From Cliona cf. orientalis (taxonomy: Eukaryota; Porifera; Demospongiae; Clionaida; Clionaidae), in NCBI GenBank assembly GCA_963930775.1, contig OZ005707.1, positions 3,906,001 to 3,970,000 of the forward strand: a DNA stretch of 64,000 bases. Reading direction: 5' to 3'. The notes beneath the pieces are model-generated. The model was given only the letters and a program-made list of their open reading frames with translations. It was not told the DNA's origin and ran no database searches. Shown piece after piece: positions 11,011 to 22,035 of this stretch; within the stretch, counting starts at the first letter, position 1, and each line of letters begins with the position of its first letter. Made by a program: the position numbers and the translations under genes.

Positions 11011-11621
11011 AAAAGTACTCGAAGTATAGCCCTTTCCCCCTTACTGTGCAACTTGGAGCATGGCACACTAATCATGACTCGGCACTTCTGGTGGTAGTTG
11101 TGTAACAATGAATGATTGAGGTACTACATGTGCACACTATTTCAGAAATCACTAGAATTTGTACCCACGAATAATCGTACCCCTAAGGTAAGAGTATCAA
11201 CTGTTGGTCAGGTAATAAATTCTCTTTGCTGAATATTAAACTAACATTTGCTATTGATCCTTGTAAAGCGTATTAATTCAACAGTAATTATTTTAGAAGA
11301 TGATAGCCCCAGGTGCTGTATTCAGAAGAGCAATTATTAACTGGTCCACTAATTATAATCGTTAGTCATTCATAGCTCCTTCCACTGCCATTAAAAAATG
11401 CTGAGTCATGGTTAGCATGCGCCGTTCTCCAACTTGCTTCTCACCCTACATAACGTACGCATGACAAATTTTACCAGCTAGGCTCCCTCTTTTTCTGTAT
11501 TCAGCATTGAAAACGTGAGTGAATCTGGGGATGAGGCTAACACAAGATGTCTAATTGTTATACATGCATGTGTGGTTAAAAATTAATGTACCCATCATTC
11601 TCAATAATATATATTATGTAG

Positions 11622-11760
11622 CTATCTTGAGAAGGTCCTGGATTATCTCTCTGACTACTTAGACCGTGTTTATCCTTTGCTTGATCAGAATTCTCTGTAC
11701 GAGGAGATTGAGGAGGAGTTTGAGATCAAGTGGCTTCAAGGAAATCTCCCTGGATGGAGA
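11622..11760 (+). CDS. SF3A3: SF3A3 exon (first visible): splicing factor 3A subunit 3
   Basis: SF3A3 (SF3a60) is a subunit of the SF3a complex of the U2 snRNP, needed for A-complex assembly and branch-site recognition in the nucleus. The exon follows an acceptor ending TATGTAG, starts with the last base of a split codon, and reads YLEKVLDYLSDYLDRVYPLL, then DQNSLYEEIEEEFEIKW and ends GNLPGWR before GTAAGT. The order and the PGW motif match animal SF3A3 from memory. About 185 N-terminal residues, including the SF3a60-binding region, must be encoded upstream. All exons here together give about 316 residues against about 500 in full-length animal proteins. The intron after it is 13,847 bp. Confidence 0.96.
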
Positions 11761-12738
11761 GTAAGTTCCATTTTTGCCATTACCTCATACTGCTCGGTTC
11801 GAAAACCAAACTATTTACACATGCACAGATGGCATGTGCAGGTGCTGCACATTTCTCATACCAATGACATAATTATGTACTAATGTCCGCATGTGCAGTC
11901 TATACTGCCATCTCATTGGCTGATGGTACGGATATTATATACATGTACTTTTTGCTGTGGTAGAATGACAGTACTGCGTGGATATGTTGCTAGTTCACTG
12001 CCATGAGAAGCACGAGTAGCAATGCACGGGGCAGTGAAGGAGTGATACTTTATCATGCTGCTATAGTTATGATCATTAGGTAATTTATAGAAGCCTACAT
12101 GTACACAATGTATATTCTGTGTAACACTAGTAGCTTGAGCGGTTTCACTGAGAAGCGGCAGTGGCTAGTTTTAGCGATGGCACCAGAGTTTAAGGCATGT
12201 GTACATAGCTATAATAATATTCCAAGTACATAAAATACAGCAGCGCCTTAGCTTATTCATCTATCTAAGGTAACAAGTATGTTCAGTGTTTCAATCATGA
12301 GATGATGTGGCGAGTAGGGGCATAAGCTACTAATAATGTACAGCACAGTGCATGCGCAGTGCTGTGGTCTATTGCGCATGCTCCCGAGCTGCATGTGCTT
12401 GCATGAGTGCAACATGAGAATTATTATGGTACATGCATGTACATAACAGCACAATGGACACCGTGTAATATGGCATGGCGATGTTCTCGCTCTGCTCAAA
12501 CGTCGAATCTACCATCAAGCTATAATAAAGAACAGACCTTGCCTCTCGCTTTGCTCAAGGCTCGGTGATCTGCTGAGCAGGCCTCTTGAAGCACGCAGTG
12601 GTTTGCACCATTTGCTCAAGAATGTGTCTATAGGGCCACCCTCGTTTATGCACACGGCACTACAATTCCAATCGTGAGTCTTCTGAATTTATAGAAAAGC
12701 ACATTAATTTTTTGTGCCCTCCAGGTTAGGATACTGAC

Positions 12739-12919
12739 TACCGTAAATCGCGAATATTTCGTGTCTAAAGCGGCATGTTTCATGTGATAATTTTTCGCGT
12801 TAAATAATTTTCGGACAAACGACCCTGTACTGCATTATCGTTAATATTGCGCATGTATTTCGTACGTTTAATTTTCGCACAAGCCATGCTGTCTGAAAAT
12901 ATTTTGACGATTTACAGTA
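12739..12919. mobile_element. TA-flanked MITE (TACCGTAAATCG ends)
   Basis: TACCGTAAATCGCGAATATT at 12739 is inverted against AAAATATTTTGACGATTTACAGTA ending at 12919, with several mismatches. The 181-bp body is AT-rich with repeated TTTCG motifs. TA at both ends fits a pogo- or Tc1/mariner-type target duplication. Confidence 0.75.
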
Positions 12920-13181
12920 TACAAGAAAATATAGTTGTGAAAACTATTAATTTTTTGGTGTTTAATAAGAATCATGCCAATTTATGTTCTGATTTCAGTG
13001 TTGTATCAGATCTCGAGGGTATTTTTGTGCCGTCGTGCCACAATAATGGTGCAATAACAAGCTTTTAGTCATAAAATACAATACTTTAGCGAACGAAGCA
13101 CTATTATGCAAAATCCTCAGCGCAGTACTAGCAAAGGTTGCTTGTAGCTCTTGATCACGATGAAGTACTCTTTCATGATTT

Positions 13182-13848
13182 CTACTTCATGAAATTGACG
13201 ATTTGCATATAGAGATTTCTCAAACGACAAGAATCAGTAGACTGCTTGGGCTCAGGGTTTGAGTCGTGGACCATTTCGGTGGTGCTGTTTGGGAAATGTT
13301 CCAAGACAGGGTGCTCCTCCAGAGATGGAGTGCTATTGGCTACCATCTTCTCCAACTTCCCAAATTGTCCAAGTATGTTGTCTCCTGTGAGGACAGACAC
13401 ATGGTGAGAAGCAACGGTCTCGTTACGTACCTGCATTACCAGCTGGGACCCATCCGAACCCTGTCTCAAAAGTACTGGGAGAATTGTGAGATTCCAACTG
13501 CCGACCATGGCGTACTACCTCCACGAAGGTTTCAATACTGAGTCAAGTATCAACGTTAGCTTGCCAGGCTTGGCGTAATCAGGGTCAGTGACCTAGATGT
13601 TTCCAAAGTGTTTCCAGTCTTGATGGGAGTGATCGGGCGTACTGATTACTTGCAGTATGATAATGGCATTGACAATGAATTTCTTTGACAGAGAAAGAGA
13701 GGAGACAATCATGAATCTGGTGATAGACTGTTTGCCATCGCTCTGTGGGAGATCTGCAATCCCACAGTGATAGAATCTTACATTCTGAGTGTGTCGACGT
13801 AAATAAAGAGATTGGGCCAATCGTTTAGATACAATGGGGATAGAACAG
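13182..13848 (-). pseudogene. BEL/Pao retrotransposon pol: protease to A17-peptidase region
   Basis: Minus-strand reading from 13848 gives IPIVSKRLAQSLYLRRHTQN and ADLPQSDGKQS, then VTDPDYAKPGKLTLIL, then VEVVRHGRQLESHNSPSTF with ETGFGWVPAG, then HHVSVLTGDNILGQF and VANSTPSLEEHPVLEHFPNS. The order matches BEL/Pao Pol: aspartic protease end, the DPDY linker, the HGR-ETxFGWVxxG block, and the HHxxxxxGDxIL block before the reverse transcriptase. The frame is broken several times (stop before VTDPDY, shifts near 13560 and 13440). The upstream half of the protease lies beyond the inserted element, at 15380-15450. It lies in an SF3A3 intron on the opposite strand. Confidence 0.85.
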
Positions 13849-15376
13849 CCCTACTCAAAATGGAGCGCCTGAAACATGCATGTTTCAGCACATTTCATGC
13901 ATGGAAGCGACTTTCATGCGTTTTCCATGCATGTTTCAGGATAGTTTATGCATGGAATATACTTTCATGCATGTTTCATGTATGGAAGCTACTTCCATGC
14001 ATTTTTCATGCATGAAACATGCATGAAAGTGTATTTTATGCATGAAACATGCATGGAACATGCATGAAAGTATAAAACACGTGTGACAGATATACCATGC
14101 ATGAAACATGCATGAAACGAAACATGCGTGAGATTTTATCACTCCTGAACCATGCAATGTGTTACATGCATGAAGTTCCACATTACATCATACTGATTAG
14201 AAGCAGCTGCTTTGCAGATTTGAAAGTGTGAGACTTTGTGAAACCTTTAGTGCTCCAAGGTAAGTAGCTACTATATAGCCTAACTTGGAGAGCCATACTA
14301 AATTAACACATTGTTTTGTATACCCCATGTAAAATTAATTTCCATAACTATAGTGTGGGTGTAAGTTTATTTGGCTGAAAGAGTGTAAATAAAAGAGCTT
14401 CTTTAGTTTGAAAGTTGTCCCCCAGGCTAGCATTACAGATATCAAGGTTACAGATAAGAATGTGGTCCCTTATTTCAGTCCTCAAACTCACCTTGGGGTC
14501 TCAGTGCTAGTTACTGAAGTATCCTACAATATGTAAAAGACCAAAGGGGGGAGGGGGGGGGGAGGGCCAGTACGTATACAATGCCATATAGCTATGTGAA
14601 CACTGAATATGGTTTAGCTGCTAATCAGTGGGTAGTAACTCACTGCTGATATATTCATATACCTGTAGTTTTTCAGAATGTGTATACCTTTGCTATAAAA
14701 ATTATGTATGAGCTGCTCTAAATCTCATATCTTACAGCATAATATGCATGTCCATAGGTGCCAACAAGCTTTGTCTGTTTTCCTTAAAGCCAGTATCTAC
14801 ATATCTATAAAGAGCATACTTGCCTATGCAGGAGCACAGTGCCTTATGCTTACAGCAAGTATAAGTACAAGTACTCTGTCCAAGGGTTATTAAAATATGC
14901 CTGTAGCTGTACTGTGTATGCACACATGAATGGAATATCCCAGTATCATGGAATGCGCCTGTACTACGCATGGAATACGCCTGTATCACGCATGGAATAC
15001 ACATGTACCACGCATGGAATACGCCTGTATCATGCTTGGAATATGCTTGTACGACGCATGGAATACACCTGGAACATGCAGGTTTCATGCATGAAATATC
15101 CATATTTTTCATGCATGGAACATGCATGAAACATGCATGAAATTTAGGCACCAATCCATGCATGTAACATGCATGTCCCATACCTGAAAAACGTCCCAAA
15201 TCCCTGCATGTTACATGCATGTTTCAGGAATCATGCATGTAACATGCATGAAATTTCGAATTATTCAATATTGTCACTGCAAATTTCATGCATGGAACTT
15301 TCTGGATTTGGGCGCATGAAATGTGCTGAAACATGCATGAAACATGCATGTTTCAGGCGCTCCATTTTGAGTAGGG
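13849..15376. mobile_element. 1.5-kb foldback element with CATGCATG-rich ends, inserted in BEL/Pao
   Basis: CCCTACTCAAAATGGAGCGC at 13849 and its inverse ending at 15376 are followed on the inside by GAAACATGCATG and the shared string CAGCACATTTCATGC, giving inverted ends of 40-60 bp. The outer 330-450 bp on each side are filled with CATGCATG palindromes in GAAACATGCATGAAA-type contexts. The centre (about 14190-14900) is unrelated AT-rich sequence with a G-run at 14548-14562 and no recognisable transposase. BEL/Pao coding sequence lies immediately on both sides: minus-strand VVEPQGTANALAL ends at about 15377 and VSKRLAQSL resumes at about 13845. No clean target duplication was found. Confidence 0.85.
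14946..15077 (+). repeat. 22-bp tandem array, six units
   Basis: Units begin at 14946, 14968, 14990, 15012, 15034 and 15056, each near GCATGGAATACGCCTGTATC, with an exact 22-bp period. A partial seventh unit merges into the CATGCATG region at 15078. The period is two helical turns, which would place each CATG on the same face of the DNA. Confidence 0.92.
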
Positions 15377-16420
15377 AGTGCTAAAGCATTCGCTGTCCCT
15401 TGTGGTTCTACAACTGTGATTCAGCATTACATCAGTAACATATTATTGGAGCTGATGGATACATGGTTAACTGGTACTACTGTGTAATTGGGTCGTGGTT
15501 GAATCAGGGTACCTTTCATCCTTGCGTGATAAGCAATTGCTGTCCGTGGGCGTGGTGTTGAAAGTGAGTGACGTCACCTGCCCGGTTGGCTTGCTGGATT
15601 CATGAGCGGGCCATTTCTGTTGGAGGAGGCTTCAACAGCTTGTACATGCAAATTGAAGAAGTCGAGGAGGATTTGGTAATCAGGTACGTCTGAGTAATCC
15701 TGACTGTATCTTTGCCGTTCAAACTTAGTCGTGCAGTTCAGCTTCATCTCCAAAAATGAAGTGATAATGGGCTTTGATAGTTCATGACCCAATGCTTTGA
15801 TTGCCCTGAGTGCTGTACTACAAGATTGTATAGCTGACGAACCTCTTTGTACCCTCTTTCAGCAGTGGAGCTTCAATGATACGATGAATGTGCACCTGGT
15901 GAATTACACAAGGGCAATTGTATCAGGATACAAGACACTTAACAGCTTCCTCATAGTGCTCACTGGAGACCTTCGATGAGACCCTTGGTGTTTTATCCTT
16001 GATGGAGCTATCGCAAGTATACCAACATCTCGGCTTTAGTGAGATTTGAGCAATCATGAATTAAATTGCTCCTGGTAGCTCTTCCACAGCAGAATGTCTC
16101 CATGGAATGTGCGTACCTCGAGTTTTGGAACTTTCGTCACTGATGTCTCAGAACTGGTGGCTGGGTGAGCAACAGTGAGGCGTTTCTTGATGGTAAGCAG
16201 ACATTCAAAGGCTGATTTTGTCCACTTCAGCTTGTATGTGCATGATAGGATCATCAGTTCCTGCATTGAAGCCTAGGATAATGTTCTTTATTTCATTTAA
16301 TTCACCCTTCAGCCTAGTATTTGATCTCCGTATTCTTCAAGAGTACAGATGTTATCTTCGTCATTCGCTGAAGCATCAATGTCCTTTAGTTTTCCCTGCA
16401 AAGTGCTAGGCGCTTGGTGG
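15377..16420 (-). pseudogene. BEL/Pao retrotransposon gag (DUF1759-like) and start of protease
   Basis: The minus strand reads VTKVPKLEVRTFHGDILLWK with SYQEQFNS (16150-16054), then in shifted frames SSEHYEEAVKCL and QVHIHRIIEAPLLKEGT, then LSKPIITSFLEMKLNCTTKF and DYSDVPDYQILLDFFNLHVQ (15790-15620). The LPKLxxxxFxGxxLxWxxFWxxF motif and the downstream FIxxxLExKL block are typical of BEL/Pao gag. The protease start, reading VVEPQGTANALAL, reaches 15377, where the foldback element interrupts it. No intact frame runs the whole length, so this is a dead copy. The 5' LTR side would lie near 16420-16670; I could not delimit an LTR. Confidence 0.85.
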
Positions 16421-16671
16421 ATAGCTTAGAGCGGCGAGGGGATCACTGATGCATCAGTTGCTGAGCGTGAATGCTCATGATATCTTTGTGATTACCAAGG
16501 GCTTGCTGCTCTTCAGCGATAGCTAATGATGGGTTATTACTATAGAGGTGTGGATAGTGAAAAAGCTCACTACTGAACTTCTATTTGCAGAAACCTTTAT
16601 ATAAAGTATTAACGCTTGTATACAAATCCCAAGAGCTTAATCTCTATAGGCTTCAATGTGATATATGTATA

Positions 16672-17057
16672 TACCGTAGAATCCCGCGATTACGCCCCCC
16701 CTCGCGCATAAGCCCCCCCCCTGCATTTTTAGCTCAAGTTCCTGCATAGGTAGTTTTGTCTCGCGTATAAGCCCCCCCTCCCTGACTGTAAAATGGAGTC
16801 CATAAGTCAATAAAAACAGTAGCTATAGCTAGCAAACTAGCTATTTGTGTCACAATATGCCTTACTTTGTCGTTTTTCTCGAGTTTTGCCCACCAAACAG
16901 CCAGAGAAAGTACAGAGATCGCGCGCCCACGTGGCATTCGGCGGTCGGTAATGGTCGTCACACGGAAATGTTAGGATCCCGCGTATAAGCCCCCTCCCCA
17001 CTTTTGTCCAATCCTAGCATGCACAAAGGGGGGGCGTAATCGCGGGATTCTACGGTA
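16672..17057. mobile_element. pogo-like MITE (CCGTAGAATCCCGCG ends), full copy
   Basis: TACCGTAGAATCCCGCGATT at 16672 is a perfect inverse of AATCGCGGGATTCTACGGTA ending at 17057; inverted ends extend about 30 bp into C- and G-runs. TA borders fit pogo/Tc1 insertion. The body has GTCGGTAATGGTCGTCACAC. Partial relatives lie at about 23450-23762, 42507-42727, 44110-44300, 45400-45545 and 51710-51955. Confidence 0.92.
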
Positions 17058-17127
17058 TATTCTACCAATTAATTTGGGGTGAGCCTGAGCGAGCCCCAAA
17101 TACACGAGAGACAGGAAGCGGTTTTAT

Positions 17128-17735
17128 TGGGGCGAGCCCCACACAAGTGATGTCAATCGAGATTTTCCGTTTGTATATATATATATGTATACATCTGCAC
17201 GTCCGTCATTCCGTATGTACCTGTCTTCTATTTTAACGATGTACAATATATATTTCTTCCATTACGCGCATTCGCATATGACATACGGGACACGGGCGCG
17301 GAAGCAAACACTTCGACGCGATGTGGAGAAAGAGGGCAAGCTCTGTAACATCGAGGGATACTGAGAAAGAAAGACTGAGAAAACGCAGAAACAGATATCA
17401 GAAATTTATAAAGAAGAGCTGCAGAGACTCAGACTGAGAGGAGCAAGGCTACAGAGAGAAATTATATCATTCTAGGCAGGCAGAGCGAAACATTTTGAGT
17501 GCAGAGGGTCCATGTGAGACTCCAAATTCAAGGCCCTGAAAACAAGTGACTGTTGCTAGCAAAATGATCATCGCTATGAGGCTATGCTGAACTATGAGGC
17601 CACTAGCCAAGTAAGCTTAACTTGAGACACGTTCTAACCATTGTTTCCACTCCCTCGATACCAAATCATTTGTAGACTACCGGTGTGGGATTCTCGGAGG
17701 CTCGCCCCATTGATGTTAAAAACATTGTCTTGAGT
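17128..17735. mobile_element. Inverted-repeat element, sister of 1501-2090
   Basis: TTGGGGCGAGCCCCACACAA at 17128 and GGTGTGGGATTCTCGGAGGC ending near 17709 are the ends. The interior follows the 1501-2090 copy closely: GTCAATCGAGATTTTCC, a TATATA tract, GTCCGTCATTCCGTATG, and a broken Arg/Glu-rich coding segment. An extra end with GAGCCTGAGCGAGCCCC lies just left at 17078-17099. Confidence 0.75.
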
Positions 17736-18544
17736 ATATATATCACTATATCACTATAATTATAAGATTGTAGTTGTCAGTCTGTCTGTCCGTCCGTCCG
17801 TTACGGAAGGTCGGCAGAAGTGATTTGACCTCGCGACACAAGTGGCTATATCCCTGGCCCTGGAGCATTAGAAGCTAGAGCAAGGTGATCTTTGTGAGCG
17901 CCAGCCTAGGCACTAGCTACAGGCACGAACACTAGCTTCTTGGACGGACTGTACAAAACCAAGCAACAAATGGGGACTTGCATTCAGTGGCCTGCAGTTA
18001 GGCAAGCAGCTTGGATTCGTGAGAAGTCGTCGTCCTAGTGGTTATCACGGAGATAGTAGATTCTGACTTTGGCTTCTTGCGCTCTCAAGTGTTGCGAGGG
18101 GAGCTACGCGCAAGTTAATGACTTTTTTGGACAGTTGATTGATTTAGCCATGCGCTCAAGCAGGATGCCATAAATCCGCATGCTCAATAGAATGTTCCAG
18201 AACGGGTAAAGGGTGGTTTCAGTCACCTGCAGTTGCACTTAACCTAGAACCATAGGTTATTACATGCCCAGTATAAATTTACTTTTCTGTGGTTATGAGG
18301 TAATTATCATAGAGTCGGTAGACTCTATACACTGTAAGTAGGGATGGCCTGGACGTTCCATATACATAATACATTACAAATACCCAAATATCTCAAAACA
18401 GGTAACTTTATGAAATTTCTAAGTGTCAAAATCAGAATCTCCAGCAAATAATCTATCTATTGAGACCGAGATCATTCATCAAAACAATTGTACATGCCAG
18501 AACCAGATGTTCAAAAAAATAGCCATTTGTCATTCTTTCGTTCT

Positions 18545-18880
18545 TTCTTTCTTTCAAGGAGACCACACACTAAGCAGAAAAAATTGTCCGAAAACCACCA
18601 CATAGTTGAGCAGCTGGATGCATAGTAGAGCCATACAATGCAAGCAGGCAGCCTATACATCAATTTTGACCAAAATGAGTAATGGTCATCACATTGATGT
18701 GCGTGCGTGGCTCCGCCCCTCACGTAGTGCGTGGGCGGAAACATTGCAAGTGCATGGCTTCCTATATAGGTATATGGGATAACTTCAAAGGGCCGCAACT
18801 TTGATTCTAAGGTATGAATCAAAATTCCCCATGATCAAATCCTTAGTTTCGACCCATTTTGCGTGCCCATATAATAATTG
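18545..18880 (+). repeat. Satellite-family copy nested in the S element
   Basis: Reads GGAGACCACACACTAAGCAG, then CCACCACATAGTTGAGC and TAGAGCCATACAATGCAAGC, ending GCGTGCCCATATAATAATTG. It is about 340 bp and closely related to the tandem copies at 57240-58360. It is preceded by a TTCT microsatellite (18534-18556). Confidence 0.85.
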
Positions 18881-19220
18881 TGGCATAATATGCTTTATAG
18901 ACCCCTAAGACTTTTCTTCTTTCCTATTCCTTTTTTTCTTTTTTTCTACTTAGTGTGTTAACTTTTTCATTATCAGGGCTAACTCAACACTGCCTTGATC
19001 GCTCACCTTAGTTTGAGTATAAATCCACTCCATTTTGTAGCGCGCAGGTCCATGACACACTAGTTTTGCGTTATCTCTACAGCTACGTAATGGTGGGTGT
19101 GTACAGCGCTTAACGAAAAGGGTGTATCTGATACGCCATTTTGTCATAATAATGCGCATGCTCATAATGTGTTGCCATGGTGAAGTCATGTGACTGTAGT
19201 CAGCAGCGCGCGCCACCACC

Positions 19221-19251
19221 GCTAGCTAGCTAGCTAGCTAGCCAGCTAGCG
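19221..19251. repeat. GCTA microsatellite
   Basis: A run of GCTAGCTAGCTAGC, followed by a wider GCTAGC-rich stretch to about 19370. The same enrichment appears in the other S-family copies at comparable positions. Confidence 0.9.
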
Positions 19252-19661
19252 CCGCGCCTCGAACAAAGCTAGCTTAGCCTAGCCATAGCTAAGCGCCAGG
19301 CTCTCCCACGCGAGCTAGGCCAGCGCAAGCGCGAGCGCAATAAAGCAAACCTAGCTAGCTAGAGGCTAGCGTATGCAGCGCTAGTACTGCACTGGGATAG
19401 GCAGACTTGCGGCCTCAACGTACGGGCGTGGCACGACCCTCGACAGTCGGCATAACAGCCAGCTTAGTAGTGACAAAGATAGTCGATAATAGCTATACTA
19501 TAACTAGTACTAGAGTCTCATCGCTACTTGGCCGCCTGGAACAACTTTATCGGCTAGGCGAGTTAACGAGAGGCGTGGCTACCCGAACTTTGGCACCTCC
19601 CATCTATACTTACTGTATATGTATATAGTTGCACTCATGCAATAAAAAAAAAGGAACAGAA

Positions 19662-20027
19662 ACAAGTATAAAAACAATTGAATAAAATTGAAGGATGAAG
19701 TAAGGATGGCAGTGCCAAAAAGTACACGAACAATATTTTTAGGGATAAGAGATAATCACAACCACAATACATCCCTACGCTTGCTTTTTTTGAGTAGCAT
19801 GGGGATCATAAATGACTGACAGGGTAAATGTCTCCCACATGTAAGTCAAGAACACTCCAAGTATAGCATGCTTGGATAAGTAACATCAATAGGTCTGTAG
19901 AAAGGCAAGCGTAGGGATGTATAGTGGTTGTGATTATCTCTTATCCCTAAAATCTTGTTTGTGTACTTTTTGGCACTGCCATCCCTACTTCATCCTTCAA
20001 TTTTATTCAATTGTTTTTATACTTGTA
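19662..20027. mobile_element. H-family hairpin MITE, copy 1
   Basis: The left arm (ACAAGTATAAAAACAATTG through AAGTA.GGATGGCA to CTACGCTTGC, 19662-19795) is inverted against the right arm (GCAAGCGTAGGGATG through CATCCCTACTTCATCC to ACTTGT, 19903-20027). Arms are about 130 bp with few mismatches and the loop is about 100 bp. Other copies lie at 33451-33854 and 49617-49991, with a split copy at about 33292-33405 and 35265-35375. Confidence 0.92.
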
Positions 20028-20029
20028 GT

Positions 20030-20660
20030 GTAATATAAGATGAAACCTATGGTGTAATCTCTTAGGTAATCTATGAAGTAATTATGAGAAAATTCAGGGC
20101 CTCCATGGAGCCTTTCTGAAGCTTGAAAATCGGTATATATGTAGAGTATCTGACGCATGTATCCAGCGAATACGTTACAAACTGAGTGCTACTTTCTCTG
20201 ACAAGTACCGCCAGCTGAACTTCACGCATTCTCTTGACTGACGTAATCCCGTGGATAAATAAAGCTAGCCTTGCACTATATATAGCACGCAAGCTGTGTG
20301 CCATGCCGCGACCAACCTGGTGTTCAGAAGCTGTATGCATAATATATGGCGCTGTCGAATTCGTCTCCTGTGATCGAAAATCGTCAGTGTCGAGGTCGAG
20401 AGTCGGTCTCAGACGCCATCTCTGCGATTGAGGCACCGACATCGATGTGGCTGGACTGTGTACGCACTATATTGATAACCTTTTACCATATGAACCATCA
20501 TTGTATGCAGCTACTGGGCATGTGGTCAAGTTTTCATAATATTATAATATTTGAATATATAATCTATGCTAGAACTCTGGCCTCTGGCCAGGCACCCTTA
20601 GAAACATAGTTCTAGCGGACAGTTGGTATCATAACTGCGCATGCTCGATAGATTGTTCCA
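20030..20660. repeat. Dispersed repeat shared with 36420-36990
   Basis: Shared ordered strings include CAGGGCCTC..TGGAGCC, ATGTAGAGTATCT, GTATCCAGCGAATA and CGCTGTCGAATTCGTCTC-like text. The opening part of the 36420 copy (ACTTTTCTGTGGTTATGAGG) is found instead at 18283-18302, on the far side of the S and H elements. This suggests that the 18311-20027 block inserted into an older copy. The two opposed reading frames over it are not conserved in the other copy. Confidence 0.7.
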
Positions 20661-20775
20661 GAACGCAGGTATAAGGGGTAGTCTTAGCTACTCAACTGTT
20701 CTATTAGCTATGTGACCCATAATAGAACTATCGAGTAAAGCAGGGAGCGAGCGGAGCGAGCCCCCCTGTTTGTAT

Positions 20776-20949
20776 TACCGTGTTTATGCTAATAAAACGC
20801 ATGATCTAACTAGCACAAGAAAATTCGTGTTCTAGGATTTTTCATAGTGTATCTTAATGGAGTGCATGACGACCTTTACCAGAAAATCGCGCAAAATTAA
20901 AACTTGTAATTATTTTTTTAGCTTGCATTCTATTAGCATAATCACGGTA
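20776..20949. mobile_element. TA-flanked MITE (TACCGTGTTTATGCT ends)
   Basis: TACCGTGTTTATGCTAATA at 20776 is inverted against TATTAGCATAATCACGGTA ending at 20949. It contains GCGATTTTCTGGTAAAGG and TCGTCATG on the minus strand. A reverse-oriented relative lies at 46704-46860 and a fragment near 54860-54965. Confidence 0.85.
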
Positions 20950-21152
20950 TATATTCTTGTATGTTTGTGGGGTGATCATTTCAGTGAGGAAAGAGTTAAA
21001 TTTTGAACGTGTTAGGTAATGATCGTCATGCGCATGCATGCGCACTGCACACTTTGCAGTTACAGAGCTAGAGATGGCTTACAGTGAAGCTGGAAAAGGT
21101 GAGTGGTGGACTGCACTGCAGGGTTGCATACAGGGGGGGCGCACTGGGATCT

Positions 21153-21360
21153 CCCCCCCCCCCCCCCCCCCCAGAATTCCATAGTAATATACATGTAATA
21201 TATACAGCACAAATAATATGATTACATACACAAGCAAAAAGAAATCGTTTGTCATCACAGCATTATTGTGTGATTTATTTACTAGTATTATACGCATGGC
21301 AGTGCCACACATACATACGTAAGTCATCCGTGAGATCGCCCCCCCCCCCCCCCCCCCCCC
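21153..21360. repeat. Two long poly-C runs (20 and 22 C)
   Basis: Runs occupy 21153-21172 and 21339-21360, about 165 bp apart. The exact lengths may be unreliable in any assembly. The minus strand could form G-quadruplexes. Confidence 0.9.
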
Positions 21361-21582
21361 AGAAAAAAATCTTGTAGGCAACCTTGCACTGGGAAGGCTC
21401 AGGTCCACAACTGACATCACTGGTAGATTTACTTCAATTCCCTGAGCATGAAGATGACTGCATGGAGTGTAGTCTACTAGGGACTGGCTCTGACAGGTAT
21501 ACTTGGACTCATGATCCATGTATACATGACTACTAGCAACCCATGCTTTTTTTCACTCTCAAGGTAGCTTTTTAGGCCTAGC

Positions 21583-22035
21583 TACCGTATTTTCTTGTTA
21601 TTAGGCGCATCTCGCGTATAAGCACATATTCGTTATTAAGCACATACCATTTTCCTGACCTAAGAACTCGTTGTTAGGTGCATTTTGCGTATAAGCGCAT
21701 ATATGACCCTTGACCTTGATATCTGCATGCTTTTATGCTAACCCAAGGTTCTAGCCATTTCAAGTCTCTCGAAATCACGATGGCTACTATCGATTCTCAG
21801 GTTCTTTGAGCTATGAGCGCCACTTCTAGCTGGATGGAATGTAGCAACACGAATGATTGTGCAATCGATCGATTGGTCACGCCCCTAAATGATACCGCGA
21901 ACGCGCATGCGTTCTTGGATGCAGCTATTCTTTATTAGGCTCATCTTAATGTTATTAGGCGCACTTCACTATTAAGCGCAGTTTTCTTCCTGTGGAGATA
22001 TAAGCGCATGCGCTTAATAGCGGGAAAGTACGGTA
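21583..22035. mobile_element. TA-flanked MITE (TACCGTATTTTCTTGTTATT ends)
   Basis: The left end at 21583 is matched by TATTAGGCG.../...GCGGGAAAGTACGGTA ending at 22035. The interior repeats TTATTAGGCGCA and TAAGCGCAT and ends with GCGCATGCGC at 22004-22013. A partial copy lies at about 51160-51300. Confidence 0.8.

Larger units (their letters stand above)
7912..11621. other. Repeat-filled region upstream of the first visible SF3A3 exon
   Basis: No gene was supported here. It holds a diverged satellite-family copy (about 8160-8460), an isolated TAGCCTCG-type MITE end near 9102-9155, a repeat shared with 39690-40370 (9380-9650), a repeat shared with 28815-29155 (9746-9990), and a C-run element (10370-11010). 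I looked for the remaining SF3A3 N-terminal exons and did not find them; a short exon could have been missed. Confidence 0.6.
18311..19655 (+). mobile_element. S-family element, copy 1 (forward)
   Basis: Starts with the palindromic GAGTCGGTAGACTCTATA and AAGTAGGGATGGCC, continues with TAATACATTACAAATACCC and AGTATAAATCCACTCCATTT, and ends with an A-run and GGAACAGAAAC. Other copies lie at 32357-33291 (forward), 33855-35205, 48705-49616 and 49992-51070 (reverse). No conserved ORF is shared between copies, so this is a non-autonomous family. A satellite-type repeat (18545-18880) sits inside this copy, which makes it longer. Confidence 0.75.

Noticed and set aside
1..11621. Missing 5' exons of SF3A3
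   Set aside because: I looked for the conserved region before YLE (an ITYL...FD.L-type block and a charged coiled coil) and found no plus-strand segment with suitable splice sites. Some could be too diverged or short to see.
13936..15220. Several long frames rich in Met, His, Cys and Ala
   Set aside because: They are translations of the CATGCATG array, which is open in most frames on both strands.
20071..20442. 123-residue minus-strand frame
   Set aside because: It lies in a dispersed repeat, and the other copy at 36420-36990 does not keep the frame.
21079..21519. 146-residue minus-strand frame
   Set aside because: It depends on two poly-C runs read as polyglycine; unrelated to any domain.
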